A stretch of 64,000 nt of DNA, taken from Bin52 sp965213935 (GTDB lineage: Bacteria > Pseudomonadota > Alphaproteobacteria > Thalassobaculales > Thalassobaculaceae). How positions within the stretch are numbered: the first letter of the stretch is position 1; each line of letters opens with the position of its first letter. The stretch covers positions 1,364,001 to 1,428,000 of the forward strand of contig CBDCAO010000012.1 of NCBI GenBank assembly GCA_965213935.1, written 5' to 3'. The position numbers were made by a program, and so were the translations under genes. This document shows, piece by piece, positions 56,384 through 64,000 of this stretch. The notes beneath the pieces are model-generated. The model was not told where the DNA came from, did no database searches, and saw only the letters and a list, made by a program, of their open reading frames with translations.

Positions 56384-57259
56384 ATGCACGAGGCGTCCAG
56401 TGACTATCTGGTCGAACCGGACCCGCACGATCCGCTGCTGACCAGGCGGGTCGAGGGTGTCGACCACGAACAGAATCCGGTCACCACCTCGGTGGTGGTC
56501 GAACAGCCGCTGACGATCTTCCTCAACAGCCAGGAAATCGTCACCGCCATGACGATCGGCGACTACCCGGACCTGCTCGCGATCGGTTTCCTGCTCAACC
56601 AGAACATGCTGCTGCCCACCGACCGGATCACCGGCGTCGACCACGATGACGACCTCGGGGTGGTGGTGGTCCGGACCGAGCGATCCACCGACTACGAGCA
56701 GAGGCTGCGCCGCCAGGTCCGCACATCCGGCTGCGCGCAGGGAACCGTGTTCGGCGACCTGATCGACACGCTCGACGAGGTGACGCTTCCCGGCGATGCC
56801 GTCCTGCGGACATCGTGGATCTACGGGCTCACGCGCCGGATCAACACAACGCCCAGCCTCTATCTCGAGGCCGGCGCCATCCACGGCTGCGTGCTGTGCC
56901 GGGAGGATCGGCCGCTGGTCTACATGGAGGACGTCGGCCGGCACAATGCGATCGACAAGATCGCCGGCTACATGTTCATGAACGGTATCGATGCGGCCGA
57001 CAAGATTTTCTACACCACCGGCCGGCTGACCAGCGAAATGGTGATCAAGACGGTGCGGATGGGAATTCCGATCCTGGTCTCGCGTTCGGGGTTTACCGCC
57101 TGGGGAGTGGAACTCGCGCGCCAGACCGGCCTGACCCTGGTCGGACGCGCCCGGGGCAAGCGGTTCATCGCGCTCTCGGGCGAGCACCGGATCGTGTACG
57201 ACGCTGATCCTGCCCGGGCCGAAGCGGATGTACCGCGACGGAACACACGCCGTGCCTGA
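56384..57259 (+). CDS. fdhD: Formate dehydrogenase accessory sulfurtransferase FdhD-like protein
   Basis: A 291-residue FdhD homologue, which in E. coli carries sulfur to the Mo-bisMGD cofactor for formate dehydrogenase. The active-site loop reads TSGCAQGTVFG with a single Cys117, whereas the E. coli loop has two cysteines. A second CxxC (Cys169 and Cys172, HGCVLCRED) occurs later, followed by the signature VYMEDVGRHNAIDKIAGYMF. It overlaps mobA by up to 32 bases. No formate dehydrogenase gene is in the window, so the target is elsewhere. Start at ATG 56384. Confidence 0.9.
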   Translation: MHEASSDYLVEPDPHDPLLTRRVEGVDHEQNPVTTSVVVEQPLTIFLNSQEIVTAMTIGDYPDLLAIGFLLNQNMLLPTDRITGVDHDDDLGVVVVRTERSTDYEQRLRRQVRTSGCAQGTVFGDLIDTLDEVTLPGDAVLRTSWIYGLTRRINTTPSLYLEAGAIHGCVLCREDRPLVYMEDVGRHNAIDKIAGYMFMNGIDAADKIFYTTGRLTSEMVIKTVRMGIPILVSRSGFTAWGVELARQTGLTLVGRARGKRFIALSGEHRIVYDADPARAEADVPRRNTRRA

Positions 57260-57911
57260 CGGTTCCACCCCAGTTGCGGGCGTGCTGCTGGCAGGTGGAT
57301 TGTCCCGTCGAATGGGCGGCGGCGACAAGTGTCTGCGGCCCCTCGCCAGCCGCCCGGTGCTTGATCACGTGATCGCCCGGGCGCGACCCCAGGTCCGGCA
57401 CCTGATGCTCAATGCCAATGATGATCCGGCCCGGTTCGCGCGCTGGGATCTTCCGGTCTGCACCGACGTGATCGAGGGGCGGGCCGGGCCGCTCGCAGGC
57501 GTGCTGACCGGCCTCGACTGGGCGGCGGCGACAGCACCCGGATGCCCGTGGGTTGCGAGTTTCGCAACCGATGCCCCGTTCCTGCCGGCCGATCTGGTGC
57601 AACGGCTGCTTGAGGCCGTCACTGCCGACGGGGCCCGAATGGCCTGTGCCGCAAGCAGCGGGCGCCGCCATCCCGTTTTCGGACTCTGGCCGGTCGAGAC
57701 CCGCCATGACCTGCGCCGGGCCCTGGTGCGTGACGGCGTGCGCAAGGTCGAGGACTGGACCGGCCGCTACCGTACCGTGGTGGTGGACTTCCCGACCGAC
57801 GGGATAGACCCGTTCTTCAATGTGAACCGCCCCCCCGACCTCGCGCAGGCGGAACAGTGGCTCGAACAGACGTCCGTCGCGGAACAGGCGGTGCACACGC
57901 CGCTGGCATGA
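57252..57911 (+). CDS. mobA: Molybdenum cofactor guanylyltransferase
   Basis: A 219-residue nucleotidyltransferase converting Mo-molybdopterin to the bis-MGD form. The N-terminal GTP motif VAGVLLAGGLSRRMGGGDK, and VASFATDAPFLPADLV for the Mg-binding Asp segment, are diagnostic. GTG 57252 starts at the conserved motif; ATG 57228 would add eight residues inside fdhD. Its place beside fdhD makes a Moco-enzyme support pair. Confidence 0.93.
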   Translation: MPDGSTPVAGVLLAGGLSRRMGGGDKCLRPLASRPVLDHVIARARPQVRHLMLNANDDPARFARWDLPVCTDVIEGRAGPLAGVLTGLDWAAATAPGCPWVASFATDAPFLPADLVQRLLEAVTADGARMACAASSGRRHPVFGLWPVETRHDLRRALVRDGVRKVEDWTGRYRTVVVDFPTDGIDPFFNVNRPPDLAQAEQWLEQTSVAEQAVHTPLA

Positions 57912-57984
57912 TCCGGAACTGCCCGCGGTTCCGGGGACGGCAGACCGGACGTGCGCCGCTGCACGCCGACCAGGCCGCACGGGA

Positions 57985-58203
57985 ATGCGGTCCGATTCCG
58001 CCCGCGTGCTCACGCTGTTGCGTGATCACCTGCCGAACGAGAACGCCGGGCTGCTGGCCAATATCCCTCCGGACCCGGTTGACGGCATCCCTGTCGACGA
58101 GGCCCTGCGCGACAGCCAGAGCAGTTTCCTCTTCGAGGTCGGGCTGAAGGACGAGGCTCCCGCCTTCATCCGCATGCGCATCAAGCACAAGTCGCGGCCC
58201 TGA
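57985..58203 (+). CDS. Small hypothetical protein
   Basis: A 72-residue frame beginning MRSDSARVLTLLRDHLPNE, 73 bases after mobA on the same strand. Its composition is mixed and protein-like, with a helical N-terminus and a basic end (RMRIKHKSRP), and no cysteine or repeat motif. No family is recognised. An overlapping longer frame (57857-58147) is less natural. It could be a real small gene in the mobA transcript or a chance frame. Confidence 0.4.
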   Translation: MRSDSARVLTLLRDHLPNENAGLLANIPPDPVDGIPVDEALRDSQSSFLFEVGLKDEAPAFIRMRIKHKSRP

Positions 58204-58237
58204 CCCGGTCACGTCCCTGCACCTGGCGGGCTACCCG

Positions 58238-58935
58238 GTGCGCATTCGGCAGCGGTACGCGCAGGCGACGGAGCGTCTGCGGGTACTGCGACTGATCGTG
58301 CTGGCGGTCCTGGCTGACAACGCCGCACGCTGGTCACTGCCCGACGGCGTCGGCGAGATACTGGACTTCCTGCCGGGCGACAGGCTCGTTCTGCGTACTC
58401 TGAGGACCGTGTCTGTGGAATCCCTGTCCCGGTATCCCGCACTCTGGTCCGGATTCATCGTTCTGACCGGGCGGGCGGTGGCGCATGTCGAGACGGTCGT
58501 GGGGGGGGGGGTCTCCGGCCGGAGGATCCGAAGTTGCGGCGCCAGAACATGGGCCACATCCTCGCGACCTGTCCGGATACGGTTCCGGAACGCCTGACGG
58601 AGGCGCTGCGGAAAGTTCGGACGGGACCGCTCGAGGAGACGGTACGCACGATCGCGGAAAGGCCGAGGCACGAAGGTCTGCGCGCTGGCGAAATCCTCGC
58701 ACGGGAGATGGGCAAGACCGAATCGTTTACGCAACTTCCGGTGCGCCGGTTCGGCTCCCTTCCCGACGAGGGCGCCGTGCGCATTGAAGTGGTGGGCTCC
58801 GAACAGCCTGAGCACTGGTCCGAGGCGCCCGTGATACACCCGGGCTCGCGGCGGCGTGCCACGACCACGGCACCCACAGAGAGCCACGCTTGCGACGATC
58901 AGGACCGGTCCGGAAAACCGCAGCCGTCCTGGTGA
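58238..58935 (+). pseudogene. Hypothetical gene split at an 11-G run
   Basis: Two open frames on the plus strand abut at a poly-G run (58501-58511). The first (from GTG 58238) reads VRIRQRYAQATERLRVLRL and onward to HVETVVGGG; the second, one frame away, continues GLRPEDPKLRRQNMGHILA and onward to the stop at 58933-58935. Adding one G (or removing two) joins them into a protein of about 230 residues with sensible composition throughout, while the current frame degenerates right after the run. The minus-strand frame covering the same region is Arg/Pro-rich and is a shadow. The product is not recognised. The break may be a sequencing error, a real frameshift, or a phase-variable switch. Confidence 0.5.
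58501..58511 (+). repeat. Homopolymeric G11 tract
   Basis: Eleven consecutive G residues, followed by TCTCC, in the coding region described above. It is the longest homopolymer I noticed in the window, and it lies at the point where the reading frame changes. Confidence 0.95.
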
Positions 58936-59071
58936 TCACGCGGACCGGCACCGGATGACGCGGCGTCCACCCCGTGCCGACTGGAACAAACGTCAGACGC
59001 GCGACGGGCTGCGTGCTTTCCGACAGAGGGGGCAGGGTTGCCTTCCTGCGGTCGAGTCCGCTTTACGGCAC

Positions 59072-61843
59072 TCAGCCTGGCGGCGGCGCTTCACCCGATA
59101 CTGTTCCGGAAATCTGCTTCGACACATGATCCAGGAAGGTCGCCGCGATACCAACAGGGTCCTGATCCCCCGCGTCGCCGGAGAGCACCCGCACCGCGTC
59201 GAGTGCGATACCGTCAGCCTCCGCGCCCGATTGCAGTCCGGTGAGGAAGGCGGCCGCTGCCTCCACGTCCTCGGGCTCCGGTTTGGAAGTCACCGCAGCC
59301 AGCGTGCACGCGGCAAGCCGCATCGCGTCCAGAGCTGGCACCCGCGCTTCATCAGGGAACCCGCCTCCAGACAGCAGCTGTGCCGCCTTGAGCTTGTGGC
59401 CCGCGCGCTCTGCGAGCGAGCGGGCGCGAAGCAGCCCCGCCCGCTCGTCCTCGACTTCGCCGTCGCCCGGCTCCGGGTAGATGACTTCCATGGTCTCTGC
59501 CGGCGCCGCAATCAGTCCTGATCGGGCCAACCGCACCATCGACTCGTAGGTTGCGGTGTCGATCACGGTCACCGCGAGTTCCGTCATGTCCGCCAGACGC
59601 TCCTCCTCAGCACCCATGCGTTCCGGAGCCAGATCGATCACCGCCAGGATTGCAGAGCCATCCGCCTGACCCAGGATCCGTTTCAACGCCGATCCGTGGT
59701 CGGCGATCAGCCGGTCGCGCAGGACCTCGCGCGGGGATTGCGGCCGCGGGGTTGTCTCGTCGGGCTGTGCAGCCGGTTCCGCTCCAAGCACGGTCTTCAG
59801 GCGTTCCATGAACGCCGTTCTGCCGGTCGGAAGCGGAATGGCATCAAGGTCGCCCCGCCGGTCGAGCACGCCATCAGCCAGCGTTCGTTTCGCGTCCAGA
59901 AGCCACAGCATCCTGTGCTCGATGGTGGCCTCGCTCACCAGATTGAAGATCCTGACCGGGCGTTGCTGGTGTTTGCGCCACGCCCGGGCAATCCGCTGTT
60001 CCAGTCTGGCCGGATTCCACGGCAGGTCCATGTTGATCACCGTGTCCGCACTCTGGAGATTGAGCCCGACCCCGCCGGATTCGGAAGACAGGAACAGGCG
60101 ACAGTCCGGGTCTTCGCGGAACCTGCGTATCTCCTCGCGCCGCCTTGGCAGCGGAACGGTGCCCGTGTGCCACGCAAACTCGATGCCGGCATCGACCGCG
60201 AAGACCCGTACCAGTTCCAGCATTCGCACCCATTCGGAGAAGATGATGATCTTGCAGTCCGGGTCTTCCAGAAGGTCCGGGACCAGTCTCTCCAGCTCGT
60301 CCATCTTGGGGCAGGGATTTTGCTCCCTTCCCAAGATGTACGGCGTGTCGCAGACCATGCGCATGCATGCGAGATGCATCTGCAGCAACTTGAACTCTTC
60401 AGCGGTCAGAGGCCGTTTCTCCGCGATCGCCGCGAGCCTCTTGGCCAGGTATTCGTGGTCCCGATAGACCTCGAGCTGCTCCTCGGTCATGTGAACGAGG
60501 AACGTCTTTGTGGACCGCGACGGAAGCTGGGCTTCCACGACATCCTTGCGGCGACGCAGCATGACCGACGATATCCGCCCCGCCAGTCCTTCGAGGTTCT
60601 GGAAACCCGTCGGTCGACCTCTTTCGTCAAGTTCGTAGTATTCGCGATTGAACCGGAACAGTGGGCCAAGCAGTTCCGGATCGAGAAACTGAACGATCGA
60701 ATAGATCTCGTCGATTCGGTTTTCGATGGGTGTTCCCGTGAGCACGAATGCGTACCGGCTTTCCATCTTCTTGACCGCGTTGGCGGTCTTGGTCTGCCAG
60801 TTCTTGATGCGCTGTGCCTCATCGAGGATCACGACATCCGGCTTCACCGCGTCCATCATCGCACGCCCGTCCGCGACAACCTGCTCGTAGTTGCACACGG
60901 TGAAGAAGGAGTTCCTGGAATAGGCCGCTTTCCGGGCAAGCGGATTACCGGAAACTGCCGTGGCCGAGAGGTCCGAAAAGTGTTCGATCTGTTCCAGCCA
61001 TTCGGCCTTGAGAGAGGCCGGTGCGACAACAAGCACCCGTTCGATTCCGCGCAGGTTGCGCAGCAAGGCGCAGGCTGCGATGGCCTGCACGGTCTTGCCA
61101 AGTCCCATGTCGTCGGCCAGGAGTGCGCGCTCACCGAAGGCCAGATGCAGAGCCCCCTCGATCTGGTAGGGAAGAAGCGGAAGCTTGAGCATGTCCATCG
61201 AGCGTCGGCCTGCCTTGAGGTCCGCCTCGAAGTTGGCCCGTTCAAGCCAGCGTTCACTCTCGGACCGCAGGGCCTCGATCCAGTCTTCCAGCCGATACGA
61301 GACACGCAGAATACGAGGGTGTTCGTCCGTAATGCCCCGCAGACCCGCCAGCGCTTCCCCGGATCCCTGTTCCAGTTCGGCGAAGAGTCGTTTCACCTGT
61401 GCTGTCAGCTCTGGATTGTCCCGCGCCACGTCTTCCGGTACCGAAAGGCGCAGGGTGCGGCCGTCACGCTCGTCGAGAAAGATCTCGATGCGGTCGCCTG
61501 ACTTTTGCGATCCGGTGCGCCTCGCAATTCGGCGAAGAACACCCTCGATGTGCTTGCAGGTTCCGAGCCGGTTGGTCCTGTGATCGAGGCATTCGCACGA
61601 ATTGGTGCGTTCCCGCAGGCTTCGGACTTCCACCCTGTAGGCGCTGCCGCTGGATGACGTCACCATGTAGTCGCAAAAGGGGGTCGCTTCCTCGTCCGTG
61701 GGCCGGACCCCGTCGATCTCGGTTCGACCCCGCCAGATCCGACGCTTGACTTCTTCCTCGTCGGTCGAGAGCCAGCCCCGGAAGACGGGCGGTGCATCAC
61801 GGGAACGGCGCTCGCTTTGTCGATCTGTGCGTTTTGCGGACAT
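59072..61843 (-). CDS. SWIM zinc-finger SNF2-family helicase
   Basis: A 923-residue DNA-dependent ATPase. A SWIM zinc finger comes first (Cys83, Cys85, Cys96 and His98 in NSCECLDHRTNRLGTCKH). The SNF2 core has Walker A MGLGKT (about 247-251), DEAQ (341-344), and the C-terminal helicase lobe SGGVGLNLQSADTVINMD with the arginine-finger motif in QRIARAWRKHQQ (about 635-650). A C-terminal tail of about 230 residues is of unknown fold. It may translocate on double-stranded DNA, act as an RNA polymerase recycling factor of the RapA type, or be part of a defence system. No methylase, nuclease or PLD gene is next to it. Start is ATG 61843. Confidence 0.93.
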   Translation of the reverse strand: MSAKRTDRQSERRSRDAPPVFRGWLSTDEEEVKRRIWRGRTEIDGVRPTDEEATPFCDYMVTSSSGSAYRVEVRSLRERTNSCECLDHRTNRLGTCKHIEGVLRRIARRTGSQKSGDRIEIFLDERDGRTLRLSVPEDVARDNPELTAQVKRLFAELEQGSGEALAGLRGITDEHPRILRVSYRLEDWIEALRSESERWLERANFEADLKAGRRSMDMLKLPLLPYQIEGALHLAFGERALLADDMGLGKTVQAIAACALLRNLRGIERVLVVAPASLKAEWLEQIEHFSDLSATAVSGNPLARKAAYSRNSFFTVCNYEQVVADGRAMMDAVKPDVVILDEAQRIKNWQTKTANAVKKMESRYAFVLTGTPIENRIDEIYSIVQFLDPELLGPLFRFNREYYELDERGRPTGFQNLEGLAGRISSVMLRRRKDVVEAQLPSRSTKTFLVHMTEEQLEVYRDHEYLAKRLAAIAEKRPLTAEEFKLLQMHLACMRMVCDTPYILGREQNPCPKMDELERLVPDLLEDPDCKIIIFSEWVRMLELVRVFAVDAGIEFAWHTGTVPLPRRREEIRRFREDPDCRLFLSSESGGVGLNLQSADTVINMDLPWNPARLEQRIARAWRKHQQRPVRIFNLVSEATIEHRMLWLLDAKRTLADGVLDRRGDLDAIPLPTGRTAFMERLKTVLGAEPAAQPDETTPRPQSPREVLRDRLIADHGSALKRILGQADGSAILAVIDLAPERMGAEEERLADMTELAVTVIDTATYESMVRLARSGLIAAPAETMEVIYPEPGDGEVEDERAGLLRARSLAERAGHKLKAAQLLSGGGFPDEARVPALDAMRLAACTLAAVTSKPEPEDVEAAAAFLTGLQSGAEADGIALDAVRVLSGDAGDQDPVGIAATFLDHVSKQISGTVSGEAPPPG

Positions 61844-62345
61844 GGCACCTGCCCTCTGCCTGCTTCACCTTCCCCGCACCAGCGCGGTGACGGCCAGCAT
61901 ACCGCCCGGCCGAACAGGCGTCAGTGCTCCCGACCTGCGCGACGACGACCGACTGACCGGCACCCACACCGGATGGGCCGAACTCATGGACGGAAGCACA
62001 TCTTCGGTACCGGGACGAGAGATGCCAGGCACAGGGTTCGGCGAAAAGAGCCGAGACGACGCCCCGGAGGGGAGGGCGCCGAATCGAGCCACTCTCACGA
62101 CCACGTGACCGGTCTTGCGGGCACTCTGGATCACGGGCCCACCGCGAGACTCTGTCGCTCCGCGACTTGTCGGTGCGACGGCGAGCGATGCGATGACGGA
62201 AGCCATCTGCAATCGACGGCCTCGTTGCCGATGCGAGCCCAAACGAGCATGAGGTGCTGTTTTCCTTGCCCCAGTGCATGAACCAGTGGCGCTACGCGGG
62301 CACACCTCGGGGGCGTCACCATCACTCCTGATTGGTGGGGTTTTT

Positions 62346-62387
62346 CATGCGCGCTGTGCGCGCATGCTTCCGGGCCGTAAGGCCCGG
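62346..62387 (+). repeat. Two adjacent perfect hairpins
   Basis: CATGCGCGC-TGT-GCGCGCATG forms a nine-base-pair stem with a three-base loop (62346-62366). Three bases later CCGGGCC-GTAA-GGCCCGG forms a seven-base-pair stem with a GTAA (GNRA-type) loop (62370-62387). They follow a T5 run. Two stable hairpins this close may be a REP-like or terminator-like element, or a structured leader of the antitoxin operon. Confidence 0.75.
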
Positions 62388-62460
62388 CTTCACTAATGCG
62401 GATCGATCGCGTTCTTGCCGTTGCGACAACAAGGATGTAATGTTTCCTTACTTCGCATCC

Positions 62461-62478
62461 ATCGTTCGGGAAAACGAT
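62461..62478 (+). promoter_or_regulatory. Inverted repeat before the antitoxin gene (possible operator)
   Basis: ATCGTT and AACGAT form a six-base inverted repeat separated by six bases, one base before the antitoxin ATG. AbrB-type antitoxins usually bind such repeats and repress their own operon. It overlaps the ribosome-binding region, so binding could block initiation as well as transcription. Confidence 0.5.
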
Positions 62479-62479
62479 C

Positions 62480-62704
62480 ATGCTTGCCAAGTTGACCTCC
62501 AAGAATCAGCTAACCCTGCCCAAGGCGGTGACCGCCGCCGTGGAGGCGACGGACTATTTCGATGTGACCACGGAGAACGGCCGTATCGTGCTGACGCCGG
62601 TTCGTGTCAACCGCGCGGATGGGGTGCGCGCGAAGCTCGCCGAGCTCGGTCTCTCGGAGACCGATGTGAAGGATGCGGTCGCCTGGGCCCGGCCGGGCGC
62701 ATGA
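62480..62704 (+). CDS. AbrB/MazE-type antitoxin
   Basis: A 74-residue DNA-binding protein. The SpoVT/AbrB swapped-hairpin fold is recognisable from AKLTSKNQLTLPKAVTAAV and the strand FDVTTENGRIVLTPV, with a C-terminal toxin-binding segment. It overlaps the PIN gene start (ATGA), so it is translated together with it. Antitoxins of this kind neutralise PIN endoribonucleases and bind upstream DNA. Confidence 0.9.
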   Translation: MLAKLTSKNQLTLPKAVTAAVEATDYFDVTTENGRIVLTPVRVNRADGVRAKLAELGLSETDVKDAVAWARPGA

Positions 62705-63141
62705 CGGCGGTCCGCGCGGTTCTTGACACGAATGTTGCGGTATCGGCGCTCGTCTTCCATGCCGGTGCGCTGTCCTGGCTGCGGGGCGCGTGGCGCTCCG
62801 GCGGCGTCTGTCCACTCGCCAGCCGGGAGACCACTGCGGAACTGATCCGAGTCCTCGCCTATCCCAAGTTTGCGCTGAATGCCGAGGATCTGCGCGACCT
62901 GCTCGATGACTACCTCCCCTACTGCCAGACCATCGATGTGCCGGTCCCGCCACCTGCGATTCCGGAGTGTCGCGACCCGTTCGACCGGCCGTTCCTGGAG
63001 TTGGCGCTGGCCGGGCGTGCCGATGCGCTGGTGACTGGCGATTCCGACATCCTGGGGCTCGCGGGCGCATTTGCCGTGCCCGTACTCACTCCGGCTGAGT
63101 TCAGGCGGCGGGTATTGAAGAGGAAAGGAGCGAGCAAGTGA
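62701..63141 (+). CDS. PIN-domain toxin (COG1569-type)
   Basis: A 146-residue putative endoribonuclease. The first metal-ligand Asp9 lies in AVLDTNVAVSAL, the second acidic cluster in ETTAELIRVL (about residue 45), and the third in DPFDRPFLELALAGRADALVTGDSDIL (about residues 98-124). This set fits PIN-domain toxins of the putative toxin-antitoxin family. It would cleave RNA when free of its AbrB partner. The pair lies just before an IS element, an accessory setting. Confidence 0.92.
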   Translation: MTAVRAVLDTNVAVSALVFHAGALSWLRGAWRSGGVCPLASRETTAELIRVLAYPKFALNAEDLRDLLDDYLPYCQTIDVPVPPPAIPECRDPFDRPFLELALAGRADALVTGDSDILGLAGAFAVPVLTPAEFRRRVLKRKGASK

Positions 63142-63322
63142 TGTGCTTGGCATGTGCCGGCTGCTCGCGTGCCGCGCGTTCGCGACGGAGGGCGCACCAT
63201 GCGCGGCAGACGGTAGTGAATACATGCCGGGATCGCGATGCATTCCGATGGATTGCCACGCACGGTGCACTGGAAATTTCCACGAAGACACTGCTCCCGG
63301 AATCGGGGCTTGGCGATTAACC

Positions 63323-64000
63323 GTAAGCGTTCGGTGATGCGGTGATGGCGAAGATGTTCCGGGCCTGAAAATTATTTTTCGAGGGGGGCTGGTAACATTT
63401 TTTTGGGTCACCACATGATGTTGCATGGATGGTCTCGATCCCCCGGATATTGCAGCGAGCGGCGCTGGTGCGCCGTGTGGATCCGAGGCCTGCGCTTCTG
63501 CTCTTTCGGCGGCCTTGCTTCGTCTTGACGAGCTGGAAGCGGAGAACAAAGAGCTTCGCCTGGAGGTGATATCGGAGCGTGCGAGGGCAGGCTCGTGTTC
63601 GGCGCAGCAGAAGATGGCGAGCGCCAAGCTTGCTCAAGCGCGTGAGCTTTCGGCGTCGCTTCGCCGTGCGGCGAAGGATGCGCTTGCCTTGCAGGCTGAG
63701 GTTGATCGGTTGACCCGCCTTGTTGACGAGATGGGGATTGATGCGCGCAAGCGTTCGACGATTGTCTCGCTGCGCCAGGAGAACGGTGATCTGCGGCGTC
63801 AGGTTGCGGTTCTTTTGGCGGCCGATGACGAAGGAGGCATGGCGTCCCGGATCGAGAAGCTGGAAGCGAAGGTCAAATTGCTGAAGGCGATGCAGTCGAA
63901 CAGCGCCAAGCGCGCTTTCGGGAGGCGCAGCGAGAAGCGCAAGCGTCGGCGCCAAGGCACGCGTGGTCAGCGTCCGGGGGCGGCGGGGCACGGGCGTACA
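63323..64000 (+). mobile_element. IS66-type insertion sequence, left part
   Basis: The sequence starting GTAAGCG at 63323 matches the end of IS66-family terminal repeats, and the transposase gene starts 102 bases inside. The left end is preceded by GATTAACC, which should be repeated at the unseen right end if the usual 8-base target duplication is present. The element runs off the window edge, so its length and right end are unknown. Confidence 0.7.
63425..64000 (+). CDS. IS66-like transposase, N-terminal part
   Basis: The first 192 residues of a transposase: a leucine/glutamate-rich coiled-coil (LDELEAENKELRLEV onwards) and the highly basic stretch AKRAFGRRSEKRKRRRQGTRGQ, followed by RPGAAGHGRT, the usual start of the DNA-binding and DDE regions of IS66-type TnpC proteins. 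No tnpA or tnpB precedes it within the element, suggesting a tnpC-only form. Truncated by the window end. Start ATG 63425; a start further upstream is not available inside the element. Confidence 0.82.
   Translation, partial: MDGLDPPDIAASGAGAPCGSEACASALSAALLRLDELEAENKELRLEVISERARAGSCSAQQKMASAKLAQARELSASLRRAAKDALALQAEVDRLTRLVDEMGIDARKRSTIVSLRQENGDLRRQVAVLLAADDEGGMASRIEKLEAKVKLLKAMQSNSAKRAFGRRSEKRKRRRQGTRGQRPGAAGHGRT

Larger units (their letters stand above)
61844..62479. other. 636-base gap with no supported gene
   Basis: Open frames here are Arg/Ser/Pro-rich and look like shadows. The right-hand part contains a weak terminator-like stem (CACCA/TGGTG) followed by GGGGTTTTT at 62337-62345, two perfect hairpins, a possible promoter (TTCTTG at 62412-62417 and TGTAAT at 62436-62441, 18 bases apart), and a short inverted repeat just before the antitoxin gene. 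No tRNA T-loop or CCA end was found. Confidence 0.6.

Noticed and set aside
58231..58887. Minus-strand frame of 218 codons over the poly-G region
   Set aside because: Arg/Pro/Ser-rich translation without structure; the plus-strand frames are far more protein-like on both sides of the G run.
59696..61501. 601-codon plus-strand frame antisense to the helicase
   Set aside because: No domain signature, and the minus strand encodes an unmistakable SNF2 protein.
62260..62345. Possible tRNA or attachment site before the hairpins
   Set aside because: A CACC...TGGTG stem and T run are visible, but there is no T-loop, anticodon stem or CCA-type end.
63317..63991. Minus-strand 224-codon frame inside the IS element
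   Set aside because: Antisense to the transposase coding region with basic, low-complexity composition.

Overview
The window is high-GC DNA (GC-rich throughout by eye, not computed). Its gene content points to an alphaproteobacterium: glnE, a complete ccmABCDEFGHI cytochrome c maturation operon including ccmI, an infC read from a rare ATC start, many GTG starts, and multiplied TauD dioxygenases, dimethylglycine-dehydrogenase-like flavoproteins and acyl-CoA enzymes. I would guess a Rhodospirillales- or Rhodobacterales-like heterotroph, but no rRNA or phylogenetic marker tree is available here to fix the order.

Layout. 1-4.6 kb: thrS-infC-hemH on the minus strand, preceded by a TauD/TfdA dioxygenase. 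4.7-6 kb: a periplasmic Cache protein and an SDR on the plus strand. 6-11 kb (minus): a four-gene signalling operon made of a receiver-PP2C phosphatase, an RsbW-like kinase, a periplasmic substrate-binding protein and a membrane histidine kinase. 11.1-14.2 kb: glnE (minus). 14.3-23.6 kb (plus): DAO-GcvT flavoprotein, SLC23 permease with a fused RsbW-like domain, LLM flavin enzyme, glyoxalase-like protein, glycosyltransferase, Sel1-repeat protein and DUF3445 haem demethylase. 23.6-29.9 kb: acyl-CoA synthetase, enolase-superfamily dehydratase, a second DAO-GcvT flavoprotein and a DMT exporter.

29.9-37 kb (minus): a tightly overlapped seven-gene CoA operon (MaoC, CaiB-type CoA-transferase, AMP ligase, FAS1-like dehydratase, enoyl-CoA hydratase, Nudix, acyl-CoA dehydrogenase), which looks like a complete degradation route for one unidentified carboxylic acid. 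37.6-41.6 kb: a compact set of RibD-like reductase, SAM methyltransferase, glycosyltransferase, degenerate 6-pyruvoyl-tetrahydropterin-synthase homologue and BchC-like dehydrogenase. This set looks like a biosynthetic cluster for an unknown small molecule and is one of the two best candidates for something undescribed. The other is the SLC23 permease-RsbW fusion.

42-47.2 kb: YceI, two TauD dioxygenases, a fluoroacetate-dehalogenase-type hydrolase and a Baeyer-Villiger-type monooxygenase. 47.5-54.5 kb (minus): ccmA-ccmI in order. 54.6-58 kb: N-acyl-D-amino-acid deacylase, fdhD and mobA. 58-64 kb is more accessory in character: a hypothetical gene split at an 11-G homopolymer, a SWIM/SNF2 helicase, an AbrB-PIN toxin-antitoxin pair, paired hairpins and the left end of an IS66-type element running off the window.

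Together the genes describe a nutritionally versatile, respiring organism. It oxidises methylated amines, taurine-like and organohalogen-like substrates and odd carboxylic acids, balances nitrogen through GlnE, and matures c-type cytochromes with system I.
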